DNA of 64,000 nt from Burkholderia sp. OK233 (GCF_900230185.1 NZ_OCSR01000002.1:1798001-1862000), one strand, 5' to 3'; shown: positions 44,226-53,394, numbered from the stretch's first letter. Numbers and translations: made by a program. The notes: a model not told the origin generated them from the letters alone.

Positions 44226-44494
44226 GCGGAGCTATTTTATCTATGTCCTGGGGAATTTGTCGCCCGCGGCGGCAGCGTCACAAATCAAGACGCAACCGTG
44301 GTCCAACCTCGACAAAACCCGCGGACAGGTAGAACGCCGGCGACCGGGCCCAACGGGGCTGGTCTGGAGCGCCAACGTCGAGTCGTTTCCATCCTCGTTC
44401 CTTGCCGAACGTCGCGGCTTCGCGGAACCGCCTCATCAAATGAGTGTGATTCGGCAACAGGAAGCCTGATTGCCCCGACCTAAGACATCCAACG
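44226..44494. other. Spacer upstream of the copper unit
   Basis: Contains an open plus-strand frame (44257-44469) whose product ends ERRGFAEPPHQMSVIRQQEA; no RBS or known family. It may hold operator sites for the copper promoter. I see no clear palindrome. Confidence 0.35.
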
Positions 44495-44875
44495 CTACGG
44501 ACGTGCGGCTGTATCGAAAAACTCCATCCATCGGGTTACCAGACCGTCTTTGATGGTGAAGATGTGTACCCATTCGGATTCGAACGATTTGCCTGTCGCC
44601 TTGATGGTCGCCGCAACAAAGCCGAGTACGATAATGTGCTCGCCCGCGTCGATGAATTCACGAGGCTCGAATCGGGTGATTTTTTCAGCCGAGAGAAGGT
44701 CATCAAAATATTGCTGCACCTCAGCTCGCGAGCGACATAGGGTGGCATACGGGAGGCTGGCAGGTCCCATCACTCGCCATTCGACGCTAGCTGGAATGAG
44801 TGCCAGCAGCGCGTCAATATCGCCCCGGCCAAAGGCGGCGTATGCGTCTTCGACGACCTTCATCGCGCTGCTCAT
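44495..44875 (-). CDS. SnoaL-like/NTF2-fold protein
   Basis: 126 aa from the ATG at 44875 (GGGAG upstream). The NTF2-like cone fold is shown by VVEDAYAAFGRGDIDALLALIPASVEW near the start and WVHIFTIKDGLVTRWMEFFDT at the end, the classical SnoaL/limonene-epoxide-hydrolase-like ketosteroid-isomerase pattern. No catalytic substrate can be named. The longer frame up to 44968 has no RBS. Confidence 0.85.
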   Translation of the reverse strand: MSSAMKVVEDAYAAFGRGDIDALLALIPASVEWRVMGPASLPYATLCRSRAEVQQYFDDLLSAEKITRFEPREFIDAGEHIIVLGFVAATIKATGKSFESEWVHIFTIKDGLVTRWMEFFDTAARP

Positions 44876-45034
44876 GTCAATCTCCCGGGCGGCGACCAAC
44901 GAGAAAATAGAGGAGTACGTAGACGTGGACAGAAGCGCTACTCCGCTATCGATAGTGACTGCGTCCAATCATAGAACTCGTCGAGTAAAAATTCACGCTG
45001 CAGCGCGGTTGCCTTCGCGCAGCTCGGCAGACGC

Positions 45035-45148
45035 TCAGTTCTGGAAGTAATTCAAACCGAGCGCCCCTTTCACCTCTGATAGTGTCGCACCTGCCACTTC
45101 CCGCGCGCGCATGGTCCCGCGACGCAAGACCAGCATCTGCTCACCGAC
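45035..45148 (-). pseudogene. C-terminal remnant resembling tryptophanyl-tRNA synthetase
   Basis: An open frame ending at TGA (45035-45037) with LRRGTMRAREVAGATLSEVKG and then ALGLNYFQN. The pattern G-x-x-x-A-R-x-x-A-x-x-x-L-x-E-V-x-x-A-L-G-L matches the C-terminal helix of TrpS. No start codon with RBS is present and upstream sequence runs in a different frame into an MFS tail, so it is a broken tail. Family match is by eye. Confidence 0.4.
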
Positions 45149-45149
45149 C

Positions 45150-45293
45150 TTATCCGCGTGGTCTACGTCGACAGGTACCGTCAGGCGTCCGTCCAGACAA
45201 AAGCAACGCGATGGTCAGGACACAGAAACCTGCTCCTGCGTAGAACGTGGCCGCCGCACCCTGGCGGTCCCACAAGGTACCGGTTGCTCTAAT
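45150..45293 (-). pseudogene. C-terminal remnant of an MFS transporter
   Basis: Reading to the TAA at 45150-45152 gives GTLWDRQGAAATFYAGAGF and then CVLTIALLL, the last helix and preceding loop of MFS transporters (G-x-LWDR-x-GA-x-x-TF-x-x-GA). It begins inside or directly at the stop codon of the large lipoprotein gene (45289), with nothing of the transporter upstream. That looks like a recombination junction. Its frame differs from that of the TrpS-like tail next to it. Confidence 0.5.
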
Positions 45294-47250
45294 CGTTGTA
45301 CTGCGTCATGTCATAGAACGTGGTCCCATTCTGCCCACCACCCAACTGCACGAGCCGCGAACCACCCGACGTCAACGCCGGGAACGGGCAATTCGTGCAA
45401 GTCTGCACGCCAGCGGCATTGACCGCCGCAAAGACCGTGGTTTGATACTGACCGACGGAGGTGTTGTTCGGCGCACCGATCGAGAAGCCATCGATTGCAG
45501 TCGTCGAGCCGGAACCCGTTCCGGGGTAGGCCTGGATTTGCACTGACGTCACCGGATACGCGAGATTCTGTCCGTTCACGAGGCTCGACCACGTCACGCT
45601 CATCGCGTACTGCACGCCGGCCAGCGACCCGGCTGGCGTGAGGAACTGGGTCGCGAAGTCCGGCAGCAGCGTCGGCCACGCGACCGTGCTACCCGCCGCC
45701 GCGTTCAACGGGCTGCCCGGATTGATGATCGACGACTGGCCGAGTTGCGCGCCGTTCGCGTCGTAGAACGTCACGGTGTAGGTCGAGTAGAGCGGCACGG
45801 TGCTCGCGTCGATCGATTGCGCCGAGTAATAGCCGCTCGAAGCCGCCGGCGTGAAGCTCGCGGTCGACGACAGCGATTGCCATGACCAGCGATACAGCTC
45901 CGTATTGCTGCTGGTCGTCGCCGGCGAAACCGGCGCCGCGCTCAACGACAAATCCGACAGACCCAGCGAGCTGATGCCGAGCGCATTGCGCTGCATCAGC
46001 CAGACCGGCGCAGCAAGGCCAGGTCCCGTGACGGAAGCCGAATACACCGTAGGATTCGAGGTGGTCGGAATCGCAATCTTAAGACCCGACTCGTACCGGT
46101 TCACATCGTTCAGCTTCGAATCGAGGAAAGTGCGACGCTGGATTTGCGACATGATCGACACAGCGAATTGCGACTGATTGCCGATCAGATCCCAGCCGAG
46201 CTGCGTGCCGTTGGCGAGCGTGACAGGCGTGGAGAGCTGTTGCGCGATGGTGTAGAGCACACCGGCTGCCGTGCCGCTCTCCAGCGTGACCGGCAACTGC
46301 ACGAGCGCAAGCTGTTTGCCGTTGCGTGTGAAGAAGGCGAGCGTCTTCGGCGAACCGAATACCGCACCCGTTAAGGTCGCTTCCGTCAAACCGTGGGCGA
46401 CGGCCAGATCGGTCGAGCCGCTTTCGAGGTAAGCGGAGTCGACGGCCGGCGTGCATGAGGTGTTGAGCGTGCCGGTCGCCGCGCAGGCCGTCAGCAGGGA
46501 CGCAAGCGGCTCCAGATAGTTGGCGGCCGCGGACGGCGCTGCCAGCGCGATCGATTGGGCAGTCTGGTTGTTCAGCACGATGGTCGTACCCGGGGCCGCG
46601 TTCGATAGCAGTAACAGGCCGCCGTTGGCCGCCGACACGACCGACACCGTGTCGATCACCGCATCGGCGCCGGTGTGGTTCGGCGTAAAGGCCATACCGA
46701 TGGGATCGAAGCCCGCCGTCAGGATGCCGTTCTGCGTGAGGATTTTCGTCAGCATCGTGTCGAGCGTGATGGTGGCGATCTGCACGGACGGCAGCGTCAC
46801 CTTGGCCAACGCCGTGGTGGACGCGAGGTCGATCGGGTTGCCGGAGGCTGTCAGCATGGCGGCAATCGCCGTGGTCAGCGTGGTGACGTTGGCGACAGCC
46901 GGCGCCGTGCCAGTCGGCAATTTGGCGAGCACGGAGACAAGCGGGGCAGAGATGCCGGTGGCGTCGGTGGCGACGATCAGGAACGGCGCGGTCATGCCCT
47001 TCACCGAGATCGTGTACGCGCCCTGGGTGTTGGTGGTTGCCGTGGCCTGAGCGCCGGTCGCATCGGTCAGCGTGACGGTTGCGCCCACCACAGCGCTGCC
47101 GGTGGCGACCGTGCCGTTCACCGAGGTGGCCGTGACCGTCGAGGTGCTCGACGACGTTGAACTGGAACCGCCGCCGCCGCAACCGCTGAGTTGGAACAAC
47201 GCAAAGGCCACGGCGGCCGCGACGCCGCTACGCACTAACGATCGATGCAT
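45289..47250 (-). CDS. Large lipoprotein with carboxypeptidase-regulatory-like domain, 653 aa
   Basis: Lipoprotein signal with lipobox LSGC (Cys24) and a Gly/Ser/Thr linker. An N-terminal beta domain (VNGTVATGSAVVGATVTLTDATG, continuing to QGAYTISVKG) resembles the carboxypeptidase-regulatory/Ig-like fold. The remaining 500 residues are Thr/Ala/Ser-rich without recognised domains, with one Cys pair at the end (TCTNCPF). Likely surface or periplasmic, possibly a binding or adhesion protein. Monocistronic. Confidence 0.75.
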   Translation of the reverse strand: MHRSLVRSGVAAAVAFALFQLSGCGGGGSSSTSSSTSTVTATSVNGTVATGSAVVGATVTLTDATGAQATATTNTQGAYTISVKGMTAPFLIVATDATGISAPLVSVLAKLPTGTAPAVANVTTLTTAIAAMLTASGNPIDLASTTALAKVTLPSVQIATITLDTMLTKILTQNGILTAGFDPIGMAFTPNHTGADAVIDTVSVVSAANGGLLLLSNAAPGTTIVLNNQTAQSIALAAPSAAANYLEPLASLLTACAATGTLNTSCTPAVDSAYLESGSTDLAVAHGLTEATLTGAVFGSPKTLAFFTRNGKQLALVQLPVTLESGTAAGVLYTIAQQLSTPVTLANGTQLGWDLIGNQSQFAVSIMSQIQRRTFLDSKLNDVNRYESGLKIAIPTTSNPTVYSASVTGPGLAAPVWLMQRNALGISSLGLSDLSLSAAPVSPATTSSNTELYRWSWQSLSSTASFTPAASSGYYSAQSIDASTVPLYSTYTVTFYDANGAQLGQSSIINPGSPLNAAAGSTVAWPTLLPDFATQFLTPAGSLAGVQYAMSVTWSSLVNGQNLAYPVTSVQIQAYPGTGSGSTTAIDGFSIGAPNNTSVGQYQTTVFAAVNAAGVQTCTNCPFPALTSGGSRLVQLGGGQNGTTFYDMTQYND

Positions 47251-47541
47251 GAATTTCCCCGATGCTCTGTTTATATGATTCGTTTGTTATGTCGGCAGAT
47301 TATGCCGATAAATTCGATGGCATTTGCCGCGTCGGTTTATCGGATTGAAAGCAGATTATTTGCTGCCTTTAATCCACACACAATGCGTTCACGACGCGCG
47401 CTTAAGCGTTGGGAGAATACTTCAAAGTGGCGTTGTTGTGTCGCGTGGGAGAGCGACTGAATAGGAGAATATGAAGGGTAGTCGTGTTTGCGAACCCGTC
47501 ATATTCTCTGATCGAATTGCTTCAGACAGTTCAGGCTCTAA
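47251..47541. other. AT-richer intergenic stretch
   Basis: About 290 bp upstream of the lipoprotein gene. It holds its promoter region; no gene or clear site was found. Confidence 0.4.
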
Positions 47542-47730
47542 TTACTTGCCCAACTCGTGTCCGATAATGCCGCCGGCTACTGCGCCGCCGACTGTGCCGA
47601 CCGCGCTGTGATTGGTTGCCTCGTTGCCGATGACGCCACCTGCTGCCGCACCGCCAAGGGTGCAGCCGGCCGTCAATGTCAGTAGCGCCAATGCCATTGC
47701 AATGACGCCCAGGCCAGATCGGTTTCGCAT
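47542..47730 (-). CDS. Glycine-zipper lipoprotein, 62 aa (OsmB-like)
   Basis: From the ATG at 47730, preceded by GAGGTGA. Lipoprotein signal with lipobox LTAGC (Cys22), then a glycine-zipper helix pair (LGGAAAGGVIGNEATN and VGGAVAGGIIGHELG). This is the pattern of OsmB/SlyB/YMGG-type small outer-membrane lipoproteins linked to osmotic or envelope stress. Confidence 0.82.
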   Translation of the reverse strand: MRNRSGLGVIAMALALLTLTAGCTLGGAAAGGVIGNEATNHSAVGTVGGAVAGGIIGHELGK

Positions 47731-47960
47731 GATGTCACCTCGGATGTGTATCGATACAACCGAAGCAGCAATCCACATGCCGCATCCGTATTACGAGTGT
47801 CCGTAGGGCCTGCGGTGCGCTGGCGTCCGGGCGATGAAACGGGTTTGCTGGAGTCATCCGCGCTTGCTAGACTGGCCTTCGCAACCCAACTGTAAGCGCG
47901 TTCTTGCTGTCGTACGCCTCGCTGGCGTTCACGTCCACGGCGCGATCAATCGGAGACGCC

Positions 47961-48314
47961 ATGTCTTACATGCTGCTTATCGTCGAACCCCCTAATCAAC
48001 GCGTCGAACGCGGCGAGCAGGCCGGGCGCGAGGTTTATGACCAGATGGTGCGTTTCGCTACCGGACTCAAAGAGCGCGGCAAGCTGGTCGCGGCCGAAGC
48101 GTTGACCTCCTCCAGTGACGCCGTGCGCGTGCAGGTGCGCGACGGTCAACCGAAACTGCTCGACGGCCCGTTCGCCGAAGCCAAGGAAATGATCGGCGGC
48201 TTCTACCTGCTCGATGTTGAAACCCGCGAAGAAGCGGTGGCAATCGCGCAAGCCTGCCCGGCGGCCTCGTGGTGCACTGTCGAAGTCCGCAAGCTCGGGC
48301 CTTGTTTCCTATAA
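47961..48314 (+). CDS. DGPF (YciI-type) protein 1 of the ECF42 module
   Basis: 117 aa from the ATG at 47961. The YCII fold is shown by MLLIVEPPNQR at the start, LLDGPFAEAKEMIGGFYLLD in the middle and VEVRKLGP at the end. DGPF proteins are the typical neighbours of ECF42 sigma factors. Function not established. Confidence 0.85.
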   Translation: MSYMLLIVEPPNQRVERGEQAGREVYDQMVRFATGLKERGKLVAAEALTSSSDAVRVQVRDGQPKLLDGPFAEAKEMIGGFYLLDVETREEAVAIAQACPAASWCTVEVRKLGPCFL

Positions 48315-48469
48315 GCGGGTTCGCCCATCCGCGACTATTTTCTGGGGGTTTTCCCTAGGCTAACGACAAATATGTCGATCCGGCCGCGCATCGCTCGTCG
48401 TGTGAGTAAGGAGCCAGCAAACAGATAACGGCTCTCCACCAACCACACACCACCCTGGGAGCGATTGCG

Positions 48470-48883
48470 ATGCGATTCATGATCATAGTGAAGGCGACGG
48501 CCGTCAGCGAAGCCGGCGGCCCGCCGGACGATGCCCTGATGGGTGTGATGGGCACCTACCATGAAGAACTGGCCAAGGCCGGTGTGCTCCTCGACGCAAC
48601 CGGGCTGCAACCGAGTTCGAAAGGCTGGCGCATCCACTACGGCGCGGGCAAGCGCACGCTGATCGACGGTCCGTTCGCGGAAACCAAGGAACTGATCGCC
48701 GGCTACACGCTGATTCAGGTTCGCTCCCGCGAAGAAGCCATGGAATGGGCGCGGCGCTTCCCGGCGCCGTTCGGCGAGCAGGCCGAAGGCGAAATCGAAG
48801 TGCGGCAACTCTATGAGCTTGAGGATTTCGAGCCGAGCCCGGAAGTGGACCGCATCCGCAAGCTGGACGCGGCCAAACATTGA
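48470..48883 (+). CDS. DGPF (YciI-type) protein 2 of the ECF42 module
   Basis: 137 aa starting MRFMIIVKATAVSEAG with the family motif LIDGPFAETKELIAGYTLIQV near 65-85. It is distinct from the first copy: longer, with an acidic C-terminal tail. Both copies precede the sigma gene by 1.1-2 kb on the same strand, so the module is probably co-regulated. Confidence 0.88.
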   Translation: MRFMIIVKATAVSEAGGPPDDALMGVMGTYHEELAKAGVLLDATGLQPSSKGWRIHYGAGKRTLIDGPFAETKELIAGYTLIQVRSREEAMEWARRFPAPFGEQAEGEIEVRQLYELEDFEPSPEVDRIRKLDAAKH

Positions 48884-48944
48884 TCGCGACGCCGATCCGA
48901 CCGCCGAACGAGGCGCCGGTCCGGCCACATCGAGAGGATTCATC

Positions 48945-49472
48945 ATGCTCAAAGTCATTCTGATCACCGTCGTCGCGGCGGTGGGTCTGCTGCTCATCTA
49001 CGCCGCGACGCGGCCCGACAACTTTCGCATCGAACGCAGTGTGCGCATCGAGGCGCCGCCTGAGCGGGTCTACGGGTTGATCGACGACCTGCATCAATTC
49101 AATCGCTGGAATCCGTTCCTACGCAAATATCCCGCGACGCAGGGCACTTACAGCGGCACGCCAAGCGGCAAGGGTGCGCGCTATGCGTGGCAAAGCGGAA
49201 AGGTTGGGGTGGGGCAGATGGAGATCGTCGACACGGCGGCGCCGGCGAACGTGACGATGAACCTCGATTTCATCAAGCCGTTTGAGGCTCATAACATTGC
49301 CGATTTCACGTTGAAGCCGGAGGCCGGCGCGACTCAGGTCACCTGGGCGATGCATGGGCCTGCGCCGTATCTGTCGAAGCTGATGCAGGTGTTCGTCAGC
49401 ATGGACCGGATGGTCGGCAAGGATTTCGAAGACGGCCTGAGCAATCTGAAAACGCTGGCCGAGGCGAGCTGA
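48945..49472 (+). CDS. SRPBCC-family protein with N-terminal membrane segment
   Basis: 175 aa from the ATG at 48945 (GAGAGGA upstream). A membrane segment (VILITVVAAVGLLLIYA) leads to a START/Bet v1-like domain: RSVRIEAPPERVYGLIDDLHQFNRWNPF and TWAMHGPAPYLSKLMQVF. It could bind a hydrophobic ligand. It sits between DGPF protein 2 and the VOC gene. Confidence 0.85.
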   Translation: MLKVILITVVAAVGLLLIYAATRPDNFRIERSVRIEAPPERVYGLIDDLHQFNRWNPFLRKYPATQGTYSGTPSGKGARYAWQSGKVGVGQMEIVDTAAPANVTMNLDFIKPFEAHNIADFTLKPEAGATQVTWAMHGPAPYLSKLMQVFVSMDRMVGKDFEDGLSNLKTLAEAS

Positions 49473-49546
49473 GTACGCGGGATCGTTGTATGCGTGGCGC
49501 ACTGCGCCGCTCCGGCGAGCCCACAACCCGATCAATGGATTCCATC

Positions 49547-49954
49547 ATGCATAAGCAGATCTACGTCAATCTCGCCGTCGACGACCTCGAACGGTCGAAG
49601 GCATTTTTCAGCACGATCGGTTTCAGCTTCGACGCGCAATTCACCAACGAGCAGGCCGCGTGTCTGATTCTCGGCGAGAACCTCTACGCGATGCTGCTGG
49701 TCAAGGACCTGTTCAAGTCCTTCACGCGCAAGTCGCTTTGCAATCCGAAGGAAAGCACCGAGGCGTTGGTGGGTCTCTCGTGCGAGAGCCGGGGCGAGGT
49801 GGATGCGCTGGTCGCCAAGGCGCTCGCCGCCGGCGGCACGGTGCCACGCGCGCCGCAGGACTACGGCTTCATGTACGGGCACGGCTTTGAAGATATCGAC
49901 GGACACATCTGGGAGCTGATCTACATGGATCCGAACGCCAAGGCAGCGGGCTGA
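49547..49954 (+). CDS. VOC-family (glyoxalase-like) protein
   Basis: 135 aa. The beta-alpha-beta-beta-beta repeat is shown by IYVNLAVDDLERSKAFFSTIGF at the start and DYGFMYGHGFEDIDGHIWELIYMDP at the end, with a His and a Glu in metal-ligand positions. ATG at 49547 rather than 49535, where a second ATG exists. A likely member of the ECF42 regulon; the stop lies only four bases before the sigma start. Confidence 0.85.
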   Translation: MHKQIYVNLAVDDLERSKAFFSTIGFSFDAQFTNEQAACLILGENLYAMLLVKDLFKSFTRKSLCNPKESTEALVGLSCESRGEVDALVAKALAAGGTVPRAPQDYGFMYGHGFEDIDGHIWELIYMDPNAKAAG

Positions 49955-49958
49955 TCCC

Positions 49959-51236
49959 GTGACCAAACCGGCCACCCATCGTGCCATCGAGGCAGTCTGG
50001 CGGATCGAATCCGCCAAGGTCATCGCCCACGTCGCGCGGATCGTGCGGGACGTGGGGCTCGCCGAAGAACTGGCGCAGGACGCGCTGGTCGCGGCGCTCG
50101 AACATTGGCCTGAAGCGGGCGTGCCCGACAACCCGGGAGCATGGCTGATGGCGACCGCGAAGAACCGCGCCCTCGACCGCTTGCGCCAGGAAACGCTGCA
50201 TGCCCGCAAGCGTGAGGAGTTGGGCCACGATCTCGACGCAATGGAGGCGCACCTCGTGCCGGATTTCGTCGATACCCTCGATGCTGCACGCGCCGACGAT
50301 ATCGGCGACGACCTGCTGCGCTTGGTGTTCACGGCGTGCCACCCGGTGTTGTCCACCGACGCACGTCTCGCGCTGACGCTGCGCCTGCTCGGCGGCCTTA
50401 CCACGGACGAAATCGCACGCGCGTTTCTCGTGCCCGAGCCGACCATCGCGCAGCGCATCGTGCGGGCCAAACGCACGCTATCCGCGGCCAAGGTGCCGTT
50501 TGAGGTGCCACAGGCGGATGCGCGTGCGCCGCGGCTCGCGTCGGTGCTGCAGGTGATCTATCTGATTTTCAACGAAGGCTATTCGGCCACAACCGGCGAC
50601 GACTGGATGCGTCCGGCGTTGTGCGAGGAAGCGCTGCGGCTTGGGCGGGTGCTGGGCGGGCTCGTGCCGGACGAAAGCGAAGTGCATGGCCTCGTCGCGT
50701 TGATGGAAATCCAGGCGTCGCGTACGCATGCGCGCACGGATGCCGAGGGTCGGCCGGTGCTGCTGCTCGACCAGGACCGCAGCCGCTGGGACCCGCTGCT
50801 GATCCGCCGTGGGCTGGCCGCGCTCGGCACCGCGCACGCGTTGGGCGGCGCGAGCGGGCCGTATGCGCTGCAGGCGGCGCTGGCGGCGTGTCATGCGCGT
50901 GCCCGCCGTGCCGAAGAGACCGACTGGGCGCAGATCGTCGCGTTGTACGACGCGCTGGCCCAGGTGGCGCCTTCGCCGGTGGTGGAGTTGAACCGGGCGG
51001 TGGCAGTCGGCATGGCGTTCGGACCGGCTGCCGGTCTGGAAATCGTCGACGCGCTTGCCGCCGATGCGGCGCTCGCGAACTATCACTGGTTGCCGAGCGT
51101 GCGCGGCGATCTGCTGGAGAAGCTTGGCCGTGTGGAAGAGGCCTGCGCCGAATTCGAACGCGCTGCCGCCATGACACGCAATGCGCGCGAGCGTGAACTG
51201 TTGCTCGAGCGTGCTGCGCGCGGCCGCGCGCATTGA
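49959..51236 (+). CDS. ECF sigma factor, ECF42 type with C-terminal extension
   Basis: 425 aa from a GTG at 49959. Sigma-2 (HVARIVRDVGLAEELAQDALVAALEHWP, NPGAWLMATAKNRALDRLR), sigma-4 (LLGGLTTDEIARAFLVPEPTIAQRI) and then a long C-terminal region of about 230 residues (NEGYSATTGDDW onward, with a late ERAAAMTRNARERELLLERAARG) of the DUF6596/TPR-like type. This large C-terminal part and DGPF partners define ECF42. Such factors have no classical anti-sigma; the extension may control activity. Confidence 0.88.
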   Translation: MTKPATHRAIEAVWRIESAKVIAHVARIVRDVGLAEELAQDALVAALEHWPEAGVPDNPGAWLMATAKNRALDRLRQETLHARKREELGHDLDAMEAHLVPDFVDTLDAARADDIGDDLLRLVFTACHPVLSTDARLALTLRLLGGLTTDEIARAFLVPEPTIAQRIVRAKRTLSAAKVPFEVPQADARAPRLASVLQVIYLIFNEGYSATTGDDWMRPALCEEALRLGRVLGGLVPDESEVHGLVALMEIQASRTHARTDAEGRPVLLLDQDRSRWDPLLIRRGLAALGTAHALGGASGPYALQAALAACHARARRAEETDWAQIVALYDALAQVAPSPVVELNRAVAVGMAFGPAAGLEIVDALAADAALANYHWLPSVRGDLLEKLGRVEEACAEFERAAAMTRNARERELLLERAARGRAH

Positions 51237-51248
51237 ACCGTACGCAAT

Positions 51249-51371
51249 TTATCGGATTAACTGACGCACACCCAACGCGACGATCAGGCCGCCGCACGCG
51301 CGATCGATCCACGCCTTGCTGCGCCGATACGCCGACGCAATTCGCGCATGCGATTTTGGTCGCGAAGCTCC
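51249..51371 (-). pseudogene. C-terminal remnant of a LysE-family exporter
   Basis: An open frame of about 40 codons to TAA gives AYRRSKAWIDRACGGLIVALG and then VRQLIR, which matches the last helix of LysE/RhtB exporters (WIDR-x-x-GG-x-x-x-x-LG-x-x-L). A stop codon lies directly upstream (51372-51374), so the main part of the gene is lost. Sits between the sigma gene and DUF4337. Confidence 0.5.
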
Positions 51372-51436
51372 TTAATTCGTCCATCCAGCAAAGCGTAGCG
51401 CGGCCGCTAACTGCTCTCGCCGCGCCGTTCACGCAA

Positions 51437-52015
51437 TCACGCCGAAAAGAACGCCACGGCGGCAGTGATCACACCCGCAGCTGCAATACCGAACGACAGA
51501 TTGCGCAGCCATTTCTTGCGAGTCAGCAACGTGATCGCGCAGAGGGCGATGGCCACCTGAATCAAGGTCGTGGCCTGCGCCCAGCGATGATGGCCATGCA
51601 GCAGCGCTTCGCTTTTGGCGTCGTTGTCCACGACTTCCTTTTCGATCGCTTCTGCCTTCGCGCGGATCGGTTCTTTCTGCTGCTTGTATTTGTCGACGTC
51701 GGCGGAGAACTTCGCGTGCGCATCGGCATTGCCGAGCGACAGCGCCGCACCGAGTTCAGCGAGATTCTCTTTCTCGCCCTTGGCCTGGTAGTAGTTCCAT
51801 TGATTCGACGCTTCGGTCTTTTTAATGGCGGCTTCGTTCTTGTAATACAGCGCCAGATTTTCGCTGTTGCCACTCTGGTAGGCGCACAGTGCGCCGATCG
51901 TCGCGAGGATCGCCGTCATCACGGCCATGCGGCTCGCAAAGGGATCCGCGTCGTGGTGGCCAGCGTGTTCAACCGCATGGTCGTGCGGACCATGCACTTC
52001 ATATTCTTCAGACAT
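51437..52015 (-). CDS. DUF4337 family membrane protein
   Basis: 192 aa from the ATG at 52015. His/Asp-rich N-terminus (HGPHDHAVEHAGHHDAD), one membrane helix near 30-45 (MAVMTAILATIGALCAYQS), a long coiled-coil (KKTEASNQWNYYQAKGEKEN onward) and two C-terminal helices (ATTLIQVAIALCAITLL and LSFGIAAAGVITAAVAF). This layout is the DUF4337 family; function unknown. Confidence 0.85.
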   Translation of the reverse strand: MSEEYEVHGPHDHAVEHAGHHDADPFASRMAVMTAILATIGALCAYQSGNSENLALYYKNEAAIKKTEASNQWNYYQAKGEKENLAELGAALSLGNADAHAKFSADVDKYKQQKEPIRAKAEAIEKEVVDNDAKSEALLHGHHRWAQATTLIQVAIALCAITLLTRKKWLRNLSFGIAAAGVITAAVAFFSA

Positions 52016-52199
52016 CTGATTCTCCGAGCCAGGCTTTTCTTGTGGTCTCCGGGCGGCGCGCATGGCGGTGGCACATGCGCGGGCGATGCTGCAAGCGCGG
52101 CTCGCCGGCCCGGCGGGCTCCATCTTAGCGCGCTGCGCCCGGTGATGGAAAAGCTATTGGCGCGAAGAGATGTCGATGACAGACGTTAAGGGGAGGACG

Positions 52200-52385
52200 T
52201 CAGTGAATACCGACGGCCAGCCACGTCCGCACGAACGGGATCACATGCTCGCCGGCCAGCATGCCGAGCAACCCGACTAACGCGACTGTCGGCGGCGCGG
52301 GCGACTTCACCTGCATCACGCTGTAGATCAAACCGACAACGACGCCGGCCACGAGCGAGATCAAATACGCTTTCATGTTGTTCAT
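52200..52385 (-). CDS. XapX-domain small membrane protein
   Basis: 61 aa from ATG 52385 (an ATG at 52376 is equally possible). The sequence YLISLVAGVVVGLIYSVMQV, then SPAPPTVALVGLLGMLAGEH and a C-terminal WLAVGIH tail match the XapX domain of small two-helix membrane proteins, whose function is unclear. Confidence 0.85.
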   Translation of the reverse strand: MNNMKAYLISLVAGVVVGLIYSVMQVKSPAPPTVALVGLLGMLAGEHVIPFVRTWLAVGIH

Positions 52386-52431
52386 ACCCATCTGAAATGC
52401 GGGCAGCCACACCCGCCGGTCATTTCGGCAA

Positions 52432-53394
52432 TTACATCGTAATGACGACGCGGCCGCGCGTGCCGGCGGCTACCGTCTCGTAGGCCTCGCGTGCCCGTGC
52501 GAGCGGGAATTCTTGCGCGATAGCCGGCCCTTGAAGCTTGCCGCTTTCGAAGCCTTCCACCAGGGCCGTCATCAACGGCGCCGATTCGGCGACGCCCAGC
52601 TTGGCGCTGTCCACGCCGAACAGTTGCGTTTCGTTGTGATAGAAATCGATCAGATCGAATTCCACGCGGCGTTTGCCCGTGGCGCTGATTTCCAGCACCC
52701 GCCCGCGGCGCTTGACGAGACTCAGTGCGGTCTCGAACGCGACGCCGCCGACCGTGTCGTACACCACGTCCGCGCCGCCGCCGGTCAGTGCTCTGATGGC
52801 CGCGGTTGCGTTTTCGTCGAACGGAACGTAGTCGTCGATCAATCGGCCCGCGGGCGTATCGGCGGAAAGCGGATGACGGTCGAGGGCGATCACGCGCGCC
52901 CCCCGCGCTTTCGCGATCTGCACCACCGCGCCGCCGACGCCGCCGCCCGCACCGATCACGGCAATCGTCTCGCCTGCTTGGAGGTCTGCATACTCGACCG
53001 TGCCGAGCCACGCGACCACGAAGTTCACGCCGATCGCGGCGGCCTCCGTGTGGCTGAGTGTGGTGGGCTTGCGCGACAGCGCGGCGAGCGGAAGCTTGAT
53101 GAACTCGGCGTGGGTGCCGTCGCGTGTGAAGCCGATATCGCCGCCCGTGCCCCAGACTTCTGCGCCGAGCCATTCGGCGGGACCGGCTGTCACTACGCCG
53201 CTGAAGTCGCGGCCGGGCGTGCGCGGCAGGACGGTGTGTTCGAAATGGCCGGACACGTTCTTGACGTCGCTCGGATTCACCGAGGCCGCCTTGACCTGCA
53301 CGACGGCGCTGTCCGCGTCGGCTTGGGGCGTCGGCAGATCGACGTATTCGAGTACCTCGGGGTTGCCAAAAGTCTTGAGCTGAATCGCTTTCAT
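52432..53394 (-). CDS. Zinc-independent MDR oxidoreductase (quinone reductase-like)
   Basis: 320 aa. GroES-like N-domain (KAASVNPSDVKN), and a Rossmann domain with IGAGGGVGGAVVQIAKARGARVIAL near 153-177. Zinc-ligand Cys residues of classical ADH are missing, so it belongs with quinone reductase/enoyl reductase-type NADPH enzymes. ATG at 53394. Stands alone. Confidence 0.85.
   Translation of the reverse strand: MKAIQLKTFGNPEVLEYVDLPTPQADADSAVVQVKAASVNPSDVKNVSGHFEHTVLPRTPGRDFSGVVTAGPAEWLGAEVWGTGGDIGFTRDGTHAEFIKLPLAALSRKPTTLSHTEAAAIGVNFVVAWLGTVEYADLQAGETIAVIGAGGGVGGAVVQIAKARGARVIALDRHPLSADTPAGRLIDDYVPFDENATAAIRALTGGGADVVYDTVGGVAFETALSLVKRRGRVLEISATGKRRVEFDLIDFYHNETQLFGVDSAKLGVAESAPLMTALVEGFESGKLQGPAIAQEFPLARAREAYETVAAGTRGRVVITM

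Noticed and set aside
44257..44469. 70-codon plus-strand frame upstream of the copper unit
   Set aside because: Faint GNAT-like ending (LAERRGF) but no start signal or N-terminal match.
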